Below are positions 16,699-24,874 of a stretch of 64,000 bases of DNA, piece by piece. This DNA is from Aquisphaera giovannonii. GTDB lineage: Bacteria > Planctomycetota > Planctomycetia > Isosphaerales > Isosphaeraceae. The notes beneath the pieces were generated by a model. That model saw only the letters and a list, made by a program, of their open reading frames with translations, was not told the DNA's origin and did no database searches. How positions within the stretch are numbered: the stretch's first letter is position 1; each line of letters begins with the position of its first letter. Made by a program: the position numbers and the translations under genes. The stretch covers positions 2,294,001-2,358,000 of the forward strand of contig NZ_CP042997.1 of NCBI RefSeq assembly GCF_008087625.1, in the 5' to 3' direction.

Positions 16699-19600
16699 TC
16701 ATGGGACGGCCTCGGCGCCGGCCTGACTCGCCGGATCGCTCCCCGAATAGAGAAGCCAGTACGTGACCGGGATCACGAACAGGGTGAAGACGGTCGAGGC
16801 GATCAGGCCGAAGATCAGCGACCACGCGAGACCCGAGAAGATCGGGTCGAGGGTGATCGGGATGCTCGAGAGCATCGCCGCGCCGGCGGTCAGCAGGATC
16901 GGCCGCAGGCGGATGACGCGGCTCTCCATGATCGCGTCGAACAGCGAGCGACCCTTCGCCACCGACTGCTGGATGAAGTCCACGAGGATGATCGAGTCCC
17001 GCGTGACGATGCCCGCCAGGGCGATCATGCCGATCATCGCCGTCGCCGTGAAGAAGACCGGGTCCGCGAAGCCGCCGACCGTCTGGCCCGCCACGCGGTT
17101 GAGGAGCCAGAATCCCGGCATCACGCCCAGGACGGTCAGCGGGATGGCCAGCATGACCACGACAGGGATGAGGAACGAGTTCGTCTGGGCGACGAGGATC
17201 ACGTAGATCATCACCATCGCCGCCGCGAAGGCCAGCCCCAGGTCGCGGAAGACGTCGAGCGTGATCTTCCACTCGCCCTCGCCCGCGAACTCGACCCGGA
17301 TGCCCTCCGGCACAGACCACGGGATTCCGCCGCCGATCGAGAAGAAGGTCCGGTCGTCGAGGGGCCGCGGCGAGGCGGCGGACACGGAGCCGGCGCGGTC
17401 GCGGGCATTCCTCACGCGATCGAAGCTGACGTCGAGCACGCACTCGGCCGGCGTGCGCCCGGCCGTCTCGGCGTAAACGTACATCACGCGCTCGAGGTTC
17501 TTGTGGTAGGTCGTCTGGTCGACGCGAGTGGTCCTCCACGCGCCGATCTCGGCCAGGGGGACGAGCCTGCCCGATCGACCCTTCACCCTGATGCGTCCCA
17601 GGTCGTGCGGGCTGGAGCGGATCGGCCTCGGAAGTCGCAGCTCGATGCCCAGCGGATTCCGCTCGCCGGCAAGGCGCACGGTGCCGACCACCTCCCCGCC
17701 CAGGGCCACCTGGAGCGTCCGGGCGATCTCCTCGACCGAGACCCCGCCGAGCGCCGCCTTCTCCTGGTCGGCCTCGAAGACGAGCCTGGTGGCGGCCGCC
17801 TCGACCATGTCATCGACCTCGATGACGCCGGGCTCCCTGCGAAGCCGGTCGGCGACGACCCCGGCCGCGGCCGCCTGGTCGCCGTACGAATGATCGGGGC
17901 GGCCGTAGACCTCGGCCACGATCGACGAAAGGACCGGGGGGCCGGGCGGCAGCTCGACGACCTTGACGACGGCGTGGTGCCGCTCGGCGACCCTCGCCAG
18001 CGGCTCGTGCAGCCGAAGGGCGACCGCGTGGCTCTGCGCCTGGCGGTGCTTCTTGCCGACCAGGCTGAGCCGCACCTCGGCCTGGTGCGGCATCCGGCGG
18101 AGGTAATAGTGCCGCACCAGGCCGTTGAAATCGATCGGGCCCGCGACGCCGACGTAGCAGGTGAAGTCCATCACCTCCGGCACCTGCCCGACCACCGACT
18201 CCATCTCGCGGACGACGGCGTCGGTGCGCTCGAGGGTCGTCCCCTCGTCCATGTCGAGCGTCAGCAGCAGCTCGTTCTTGTTGTCGAACGGCAGCATCTT
18301 GAGCGGCACCGAGCGGTACGCGGCCAGCCCCATCGCGGCGGCCGTCAGGAGGAGGATGAACAGCAGGAACAGCGCGGCCGTGAATCGCGAGCGGAGGAGC
18401 GGTCTCATCAGGGGATAGAAGACCTTGTAGAGCCGCGTCTCCTTGATCGCGTCCGGGTCGTCCGGTTCGTGGCCGTGGAGGCCGCCGCCGTCGCCCTCGA
18501 ATTTCCGCCGAAGCACGCGGTAGGCCAGCCACGGCGTGATCGTGAAGGCCACGACCATGGACATGAGCATGGCGACCGGCACGTTCAGGGCCATGGGCGC
18601 CATGTACGGCCCCATCATGCCGGTGATGAAGAACATCGGCAGGAAGCTGACGATGACCGCCAGCGTGGCGCTGATGAGCGGCGGCCGGATCTCCGCGACG
18701 GCCTCCAGGACGATGTCACGCGTGGCCTTGCCGCGCATCGAGAAGTGCCTCGCGATGTTCTCTACGTCCACGATCGGGTCGTCCACCAGCAGGCCGAGCG
18801 AGAGGATCAGCGCGAAGAGCGTGACGCGGTTGATCGTGTAGCCGAAGAGGAGGTTCACGCCCAGGGTGAGCCCGAAGACGACCGGCACGGCCACGGCGAC
18901 GATGATCGCCTCGCGCCAGCCGAGGCTGAGCGTCAGGAGCGCGACGACGATCAGGATGGCCACCCACAGGGCCTCGATCAGCTCATTCACCTTGTCGTCG
19001 GCGATGAGGCCGGAATTGCGGGTGACGACGATCGCGACGTCCGAGGGGACGACCTCCCGGCGGAGCGACTCCGCGGTCTTCAGCACGGCGTCGGAGACGG
19101 CGACCGCGTTGGTCCCCTTCTGCTTGGAGATCGCGATCGTCACGGCCGGCCGCGCCTCGGATCGCGACGGGGCGGGGCCCGCCCCCGACGTCCCGTCCCA
19201 GAATCGGCCCGCGTCCACCTCCGCGTCCTCGCCGACGACGGTGCCGACCGAGCCGTGCTCGCCCTCGGCGTGCCTCGACGGCCCCCAGCCGTGGCGGACG
19301 TAGCTCGCCGCCTCCGCCGGGCCGTCCCGCACGGTGGCGACGTCCTTGAGGAAGACCGGACGGCCCTCGGAGACGCCGACGACCACCTGCGGCAACTGCT
19401 CGGGCCGGTCGACGACCAGCCCGGCCTCGACGCGGTACACGGCGTCGCCCCGGGTGAATTCGCCGGCGGGCCGGACGACGTTGGCCCCGGCGAGGGCCTT
19501 CTGGACCTCGAGCGGGCTGAGGTTGTATCCCTGCAGGCGTTCGGGGTCGAGGTCCACGCGGACGGTCCGCGGCTCGCCGCCGATCACCTCGGCCCTGGAG

Positions 19601-20163
19601 ACGTTAGGCAGCGCCGAGAATCGCTGCACCAGCTCCTCGCCGACCCGCCGCAGGCCGTGGCTGTCGCCGTCGCCCTCCTCGTCGGTCAGGGTCAGGGTCA
19701 CGACCGGCACGTCGTCGATCTCGACCGGCTTCACGACCCATCCGGTCACGCCGGGAGGGACCACGTCGCGGTTCTCGTCCAGCTTCTTGAACAGCCTCAC
19801 CAGGCTCCGCTCGCGGTCCTGCCCGACGTAGAAGCGGACGGTGATCAGCGCCTGGCTCTCCCTCGACATGCTGTAGACGTATTCGACCCCATCGATCTGA
19901 TAGAGGTACTTCTCCAGGGGCGTGGCGACGAGCTGCTCCACCTGGCCGGCGGAAAGTCCCGGCGCGTTGACGTACACGTCCGCCAGCGGGACGACGATCT
20001 GGGGATCCTCCTCGCGGGGCGTGACCAGGAGCGCCGCCAGGCCGACGAGCAGGGAGACGAGGATCAGGATGATGGAGAAGTTCGTGTGCAGGAACCGGTG
20101 GACGATGCCGTTGAGGAAATCGTGCTTCCCGTGAGCTGGGACGGCCCGCTCTTCGCCGTTCAT
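16699..20163 (-). CDS. Efflux RND transporter permease subunit
   Basis: A 1154-residue inner-membrane proton-driven exporter of the AcrB/CusA superfamily. Visible features: an N-terminal helix followed by TPREEDPQI, the porter domain (PGLSAGQVEQLVATPLEKYLYQIDGVEYVYS), a central block of helices with GLLVDDPIVDVENIARH (the family proton-relay region), and a second half repeating the pattern with GIVTRDSIILVDFI. Length and topology fit the usual twelve helices. The closest type by eye is the HAE1/CzcA-like group; the substrate is unknown. Its ATG overlaps the stop of the adaptor gene by 4 bases (ATGA), so the two are translationally coupled. No outer-membrane factor gene is beside it. Confidence 0.92.
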   Translation of the reverse strand: MNGEERAVPAHGKHDFLNGIVHRFLHTNFSIILILVSLLVGLAALLVTPREEDPQIVVPLADVYVNAPGLSAGQVEQLVATPLEKYLYQIDGVEYVYSMSRESQALITVRFYVGQDRERSLVRLFKKLDENRDVVPPGVTGWVVKPVEIDDVPVVTLTLTDEEGDGDSHGLRRVGEELVQRFSALPNVSRAEVIGGEPRTVRVDLDPERLQGYNLSPLEVQKALAGANVVRPAGEFTRGDAVYRVEAGLVVDRPEQLPQVVVGVSEGRPVFLKDVATVRDGPAEAASYVRHGWGPSRHAEGEHGSVGTVVGEDAEVDAGRFWDGTSGAGPAPSRSEARPAVTIAISKQKGTNAVAVSDAVLKTAESLRREVVPSDVAIVVTRNSGLIADDKVNELIEALWVAILIVVALLTLSLGWREAIIVAVAVPVVFGLTLGVNLLFGYTINRVTLFALILSLGLLVDDPIVDVENIARHFSMRGKATRDIVLEAVAEIRPPLISATLAVIVSFLPMFFITGMMGPYMAPMALNVPVAMLMSMVVAFTITPWLAYRVLRRKFEGDGGGLHGHEPDDPDAIKETRLYKVFYPLMRPLLRSRFTAALFLLFILLLTAAAMGLAAYRSVPLKMLPFDNKNELLLTLDMDEGTTLERTDAVVREMESVVGQVPEVMDFTCYVGVAGPIDFNGLVRHYYLRRMPHQAEVRLSLVGKKHRQAQSHAVALRLHEPLARVAERHHAVVKVVELPPGPPVLSSIVAEVYGRPDHSYGDQAAAAGVVADRLRREPGVIEVDDMVEAAATRLVFEADQEKAALGGVSVEEIARTLQVALGGEVVGTVRLAGERNPLGIELRLPRPIRSSPHDLGRIRVKGRSGRLVPLAEIGAWRTTRVDQTTYHKNLERVMYVYAETAGRTPAECVLDVSFDRVRNARDRAGSVSAASPRPLDDRTFFSIGGGIPWSVPEGIRVEFAGEGEWKITLDVFRDLGLAFAAAMVMIYVILVAQTNSFLIPVVVMLAIPLTVLGVMPGFWLLNRVAGQTVGGFADPVFFTATAMIGMIALAGIVTRDSIILVDFIQQSVAKGRSLFDAIMESRVIRLRPILLTAGAAMLSSIPITLDPIFSGLAWSLIFGLIASTVFTLFVIPVTYWLLYSGSDPASQAGAEAVP

Positions 20164-21305
20164 GACCGGTCCTCCGCGATGGGGGCGGCCCCGGTCAGGA
20201 CGACACGCTCACCGGCCCTCAGGCCCGACAGGACCTCGCGGCCTTCCTTCAGCGTGCGGCCGAGCTGGATGGCCCGCCGTCGCACGACGGCTCCGTCCAC
20301 GACGAGCACCTCGTCGAGCTGGCCGATGCGCCGGACGGCCTCGGCCGGCACCACGAGGACGTCTTCGTCCTCGAGCGGGATGAAGATGCGACCGAACATG
20401 CCGCTGTAGACGTTGGGCGGGCAGGGCCCGGAGACCTTCACCTGGAATGAGCGGGTGTCGGCCTGCGACTCGGGGACGATCTCCGTGACCCGGGCGTGGC
20501 ATTCCAGGCCGAGGGCGTCCAGCCGGGCGGGGAGCTCCTGGCCGACCTGGAGCCGCATCGCCAGCGCGTCGCGGACCGTGGCCACCATCTGCATGCGGCC
20601 CGGGTCGTACATCGAGAGGAGCACCTGGCCGGGCGTGACGGTGTCCCCCTCGTTCACGCGCTTGTCCACGATCCGGCCGCCCATCGGCGCGCGGACCGTC
20701 GCGTAGCCCAGGATGATCTCGGCCTCCTTGACGGCCTGGCGGGCCCGCTCCCACTCGGCTGACGCGGTCCGGAAGGCCGTGGCGGAGGTCTCCAGCTCCT
20801 GCTGGGAGATCGACTGCTGCTTGCGGAGCCGCTCCGCCCGGTCGCAATCGACGCGGGCCTGCTCCTGCTTCGCCTGCGCGGCCGCCTCGGCGGCCACCGC
20901 CTGCCGATGCTTCGCCTTCAGGTCGGCGTCATCGAGCACGACGAGCAGCTCGTCGGCCTTGACCTCCTGGCCGGCCTTGACCCGCATCTCCCCGACGCGT
21001 GCCAGGAGCTTCGAGGCCACGTTCACCTCGTACACCGCGCGGATCGTCCCGATGGCCGACTCGGCGCGGGGCCGCCTGATCAGCCGGACCTCGGCCGTCG
21101 CCGACGGCGGCGATCCCGCCTCCACGTTCCCCGCGCGTCTGGACTCCACCTTCGGCTCGAATCTGCCGGCGAGCTGCATCATCAGGAGCGCGATCCCGGC
21201 CGAGAAAAGGGCGAGCAGCACGATCGAGACGATCGCCTTCCACCAGCCGGGCCGCCGCTGCGAGCGGCCCGGCGACTCGGGTGCCTTCTCGATCAAGGCA
21301 TTCAT
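20160..21305 (-). CDS. Efflux RND transporter periplasmic adaptor subunit
   Basis: A 381-residue membrane-fusion protein of the HlyD/AcrA type. One N-terminal membrane helix (AIVSIVLLALFSAGIALLMM) is followed by a lipoyl/barrel-sandwich half (VGEMRVKAGQEVKADELLVVLDD), an alpha-hairpin rich in Ala/Gln/Arg (about 130-190), the second lipoyl half (VRAPMGGRIVDKRVNEGDTV), then beta-barrel and membrane-proximal domains. It links the RND pump to an outer-membrane channel. ATG 21305 is chosen over upstream starts because GGAGG lies about 7 bases before it. The start shares a base with the TGA of the ancestral frame of the preceding rhodanese gene (TGATG), supporting an operon. Confidence 0.92.
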   Translation of the reverse strand: MNALIEKAPESPGRSQRRPGWWKAIVSIVLLALFSAGIALLMMQLAGRFEPKVESRRAGNVEAGSPPSATAEVRLIRRPRAESAIGTIRAVYEVNVASKLLARVGEMRVKAGQEVKADELLVVLDDADLKAKHRQAVAAEAAAQAKQEQARVDCDRAERLRKQQSISQQELETSATAFRTASAEWERARQAVKEAEIILGYATVRAPMGGRIVDKRVNEGDTVTPGQVLLSMYDPGRMQMVATVRDALAMRLQVGQELPARLDALGLECHARVTEIVPESQADTRSFQVKVSGPCPPNVYSGMFGRIFIPLEDEDVLVVPAEAVRRIGQLDEVLVVDGAVVRRRAIQLGRTLKEGREVLSGLRAGERVVLTGAAPIAEDRS

Positions 21306-21927
21306 CACATTCCTCCACGAGGGGGACCGGGATCGGACGGCCGTTCGCCGGAAGGGCACGACGACGCGACCTCACTCGCCCGATTCCAGGGCATCCTGGC
21401 CACGACCCGGGCGAGGGGCAGAAGCCGGTCGCCCCGGCGAGGAGCAGCCCGCAGCCTGCGAATCCGGAGAGCAGATTCCAGCGCGGATCGGCGAGCCAGC
21501 CCAGCAGCACGCCCGCCAGGGTGACCGCCCCCATTGCCATCTGCGTCTGCCGATCCAGGGGCACGACCTTCCGCTCGCCTCGGACCACGGGCAGCCCTTC
21601 CTTCTCCCAGGCGAGCGTGCCCCCCGCGACGCTGACCACGTTTCGGTAGCCCGCGCGAACCAGCCTCGCACACGCCGTCTCGCTGCGAGCGCCCGATCGG
21701 CAGATCAGATATACCGGCGCCTCCCTCGACGTGCTCCTCGCCCGGTCGATGGACAGCGGCGTCACCTCATCCAGCGGGATCACCCGCGCCAGGGTCGCGT
21801 GCAGCGCCTGGTACTCGGCCCTGGTCCGCACGTCGATCAAGTCCACCGGGTCGCCGCTTTCGATGCGGTCGTGGAGCTGACGCGGCGTGATGGTCGCCAC
21901 GCCTCCGGAACTTTCGCTCACTCTCAT
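21305..21927 (-). pseudogene. Rhodanese-DUF2892 membrane protein (YgaP-like), single-base frameshift
   Basis: First gene of the efflux operon. Residues 1-110 are an intact rhodanese domain with active-site loop CRSGARSE (Cys persulfide site). It is followed by a DUF2892-type pair of membrane helices (MAMGAVTLAGVLLGWLAD, LLSGFAGCGLLLAGATGFC). After TGFCP the frame breaks: the expected LARVVARMPWN continues in the next frame and ends at TGA 21305, which overlaps the adaptor ATG. As sequenced, the frame instead runs on to 20929 inside the adaptor gene, giving 332 residues with a nonsense tail. Adding one C to the four-C run (21415-21418 on this strand) restores the gene. Only about the last 45 residues are affected, so the sulfurtransferase domain could still work. 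It could be a sequencing error. Known relatives carry persulfide sulfur and often sit with sulfide- or metal-responsive operons. Confidence 0.8.
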
Positions 21928-22049
21928 GGTTCATTCATCCCGCAGGAAGTCGGACGGTCCGGCCTCGCAGCCGCGGCCCGAGCCGCACCTTCCCGTATCT
22001 CTCGAGGGAGCCCGTGGGCGAACGAGTCCGCGACGTCGACGTCAATCAT

Positions 22050-22078
22050 ACTATATAACTAATAAGCGATACAATCAA
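22050..22078 (-). promoter_or_regulatory. Probable sigma-70 promoter of the rhodanese-RND operon
   Basis: On the minus strand, TTGATT (22078-22073) and TATAGT (22055-22050) are separated by exactly 17 bases in an AT-rich island. It points at the rhodanese gene, whose ATG is at 21927. The remaining spacer up to 22311 holds no other recognised feature. Confidence 0.5.
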
Positions 22079-22311
22079 GGGCGCAGTCGGCAGGCGTGTC
22101 CGTGAAGCCGCGTTGGCGTGGCCGATGGCGCGTAGGAATGGCCGTTCCGGATTAGGAGACGAGCCGGGCCCGCCGTGCGACGCACCGGGAAGACGGGCCG
22201 CCATCGGGGCCGCCCGCACCGGCCGACGCGGGTTGATCTCTGCCGCGGTCGTGCAGCCGGCGGTCGGTCCCACGGCTGCAGCTTTCGCGCGTGGTCGAGG
22301 AGCTGAGGACG

Positions 22312-23397
22312 ATGCCAGAGTCGCGAAGGCCGGAGTCGGTGCCGAGTTCCCGGGTATTTGCGGTGGGGGTGCTGCTGGCCATGGCCGCCTTCGGAGCCTG
22401 GGTCTCGCGGGCCTGCCTCGCGGTCCGTGCCGCCGAGGCCGAGGTGGTGAAGCTTGGCGGCGAGGTCCGGCCCCTCGGCGAGCGAGCATGCCTCGGCGCG
22501 GTGCGCTTCGCAGGCCGTCCGATCACCGACGCCGATCTGGCCACGCTCCGGCCCTGCTTCCTGGCGACGGGGGGGCCGGCCAGCCTGGACCTCTCGGGCA
22601 CGAGGGTGACCGACGCCGGGCTCGCCTCGCTCGAAGGTCTGGAGGTCATGGCGGTCCTGATCCTCGACGGGACGGATGTCCGCGGGCCCGGCCTCGCCCA
22701 TCTGAGCGGGATGGCGACCCGCGAGGACATCGCCGCCGAGCTGAGCCTGGCCCGGACCCGGGTCGATGACGACGGGCTGTCTTACCTCCGGCCGATGAAG
22801 TCCCTCTCGGGGCTCGACCTGGCCGGCACGCGCGTCACCGGGAAGGGCCTTCGTCACCTCCGGGGCCTGCCGCTCCTGTCGGTCCTCCGGCTGGACGACT
22901 GCCCGGTCGACGACGAGGGACTGTCCGGACCCGGCGGCTGGCCGGACGTGGCCGACCTCAGCCTCGCGGGGACACGAGTCACGGACGCGGGCCTGCCGAG
23001 GCTGCGGCCGCCTCACCTACGCTGCCTCAGCCTCGATCGGACCTCGGTGACCGACGCCGGGCTCGTGATCCTGGCGGGCTGGGACGGTCTGACCCACCTC
23101 GCCGTCGCGGCCACGCCGATCACCGATGCCGGGCTCGCGCGGCTCCGTCGCCATCCGACCCTTCTCTCACTCAGGCTGGGTGGTGCCTCGGTGACCGACG
23201 CCTCGATCCGGAGGCTGGACGGATGGCCGTCGCTCGAATCGCTCGCCCTCGACGGGACGAACGTCACGGACGCCGGGCTGCTCGGGTTGGCTGGTGTCCC
23301 GCGGCTCGGTCGGTTGGTCCTTCGCGACGGCCGGACGTCCGAGGCCGGCGCGGCCGCGCTGACGGCGTTGCGGCCGAACGTGAGGATCGACCGTTGA
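22312..23397 (+). CDS. Leucine-rich repeat protein with N-terminal membrane anchor
   Basis: A 361-residue protein with an N-terminal hydrophobic segment (VFAVGVLLAMAAFGAWVSRA, about 15-34) and then about ten leucine-rich repeats of roughly 24 residues. Each carries the signature LxLxGTxVTDAGLxxL (for example SLAGTRVTDAGLPRL, ALDGTNVTDAGLLGL). This is the cysteine-free, RNI/GALA-like LRR type frequent in planctomycetes. LRRs form a curved protein-binding surface; here it probably faces the periplasm or outside. The partner is unknown. ATG 22312 is preferred to GTG 22291 because GAGGAG lies 9 bases upstream. It stands alone; the following glycosyltransferase starts 74 bases later. Confidence 0.8.
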   Translation: MPESRRPESVPSSRVFAVGVLLAMAAFGAWVSRACLAVRAAEAEVVKLGGEVRPLGERACLGAVRFAGRPITDADLATLRPCFLATGGPASLDLSGTRVTDAGLASLEGLEVMAVLILDGTDVRGPGLAHLSGMATREDIAAELSLARTRVDDDGLSYLRPMKSLSGLDLAGTRVTGKGLRHLRGLPLLSVLRLDDCPVDDEGLSGPGGWPDVADLSLAGTRVTDAGLPRLRPPHLRCLSLDRTSVTDAGLVILAGWDGLTHLAVAATPITDAGLARLRRHPTLLSLRLGGASVTDASIRRLDGWPSLESLALDGTNVTDAGLLGLAGVPRLGRLVLRDGRTSEAGAAALTALRPNVRIDR

Positions 23398-23471
23398 TGG
23401 GGTGCCGCGGCCGTCGCGGCGGGTGATTCGACGCGGCCCGGGGACCCTGGACCGGTGGGGAGGCGAGTGCG

Positions 23472-24855
23472 ATGGCGAACGAGATGGGCTCGACGGACCG
23501 CCCGGGTCGCGACGGGATCGTCGGCAAGCGGATCGTCCTGGCGACCTCGGGGACGCTGGGGGACCTGTACCCGTACCTGGCCCTGGCCCTCGGCCTCGCG
23601 AGGCGGGGCCACCGGCCGGTCCTTGCGACGAACCCGTCGCACCGGGCGTGCGTCGAGGCGGCCGGGGTGGCCTTCCGGCCGATGCGGCCCGACCTGGGCG
23701 CGTTCGGCGGGGACCCGTCGCTCGCCCGGCGCTACATGGATTCCCGGCGATGGTTGAGGCGGGTGCTCCGGGAAGTCGCGATGCTTGCTCCGGGACAGCT
23801 TCGAAGACCTCAGGGCGGCCGTCTGGGGCGCCGACCTGCTGGTCACGCACACGATGACGTTCGCCGGGCCGATCGTGGCGGCCTGCGAGGGGATACCGTG
23901 GGCCTCGGCGGTCCTGGCGCCGGCGAGCCTGATGTCGAGATTCGATCCTCCCGTCCTCTCGCAGGCGCCCTGGATGAGCCGGCTCCGGCCGCTCGGCCCG
24001 CGGTTCCACGGGCCCGTGCTCCGGCACGGGATGGCCCTGGCGGGCCGGTGGGTGCCGGAGGTCGACCAACTCCGCGCCGATCTGGGCCTGCCTCCGGGCG
24101 ACAACCCGCTCGGCGACGGCCAGCATGCCCCCGGCTGCGTCCTCGCCCTGTTCTCGGGCGTCCTCGGGGTCCCTCAGGCCGACTGGCCGCCGCAGGCGGT
24201 GCAGACGGGGTTCCCGTTCCTGGACGCCCCCCAGCCCGAAACCGACCCGGACTTGGAGCGGTTCCTGGATGCGGGCGACCCGCCCGTCGTCTTCACCCTG
24301 GGATCCTCGGCGGTCCACGACGCGGGCCGTTTCTATGCCGAGAGCCTCGACGCCGCACGCCGGGTCGGTCGGCGGGCTGTCCTGATCGTCGGCCCCGACC
24401 CTCGCAACCGGCTCCGTGGGCGCCTGCCGAGCTGGGCGTTCGAGGCGGGTTACGCCGATCACGGGTCGCTCTTCCCCAGGGCCTGGGCCGTCGTCCATCA
24501 CGGCGGGGTCGGGACGACCGCCCAGGGACTTCGGGCCGGGAAGCCGATGCTCGTTGTGCCTTACACCTTCGACCAGTTCGACAACGCCGACCGGGTGGTC
24601 CGGCTGGGCCTCGCCGCGTCGATCTCGTCGCGGCGATACAACGCCTCGAGGTCCGCCAGGGGGCTGGGCCGGCTCGCCGAGCCGGGATGCCAGGAGCGGG
24701 CGGCCCGGATCGGCCGGGCCGTTCGGGCCGAGGATGGCGTGGAAACCGCCTGCCGACGGCTCGATGCCCTGATCGCATCGCGAGGTGCCGGCGCCCCCGC
24801 CCGGTCCGCGAACCCGAGGTGGAGAACGTGGGCCCGACCGGGCGGGCGCGACTAA
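23472..24855 (+). pseudogene. Glycosyltransferase (UGT/MGT type), frameshifted
   Basis: A GT1-type glycosyltransferase of about 460 residues in two frames. From ATG 23472 the first frame encodes the N-terminal Rossmann domain (RIVLATSGTLGDLYPYLALALGLARRGH) up to about 23783. The family then continues in the +1 frame from about 23785 (LRDSFEDLRAAVWGADLLVTHTMTF) to the stop at 24855. That part includes the nucleotide-sugar motif AVVHHGGVGTTAQGLRAG and PYTFDQFDNADRV. The break lies near ATGCTTGCTCCGGGAC and equals one extra base or two missing bases. As sequenced, the N-terminal frame runs to 25154 with no homology. Relatives glycosylate lipids or natural products using activated sugars. It converges with the kinase gene 20 bases away. 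It may be a real pseudogene or a sequencing error. Confidence 0.78.
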
Positions 24856-24874
24856 TCCCTCGAGGCCGCCCGGA

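Noticed and set aside
16429-20409. Forward frame of 1326 codons
   Set aside because: Antisense to the RND permease; composition is Arg/Asp/His-rich shadow typical of a GC-rich complement.
20929-21304. Continuation of the rhodanese frame into the adaptor gene
   Set aside because: No homology and out of frame with the adaptor; explained by the one-base frameshift.
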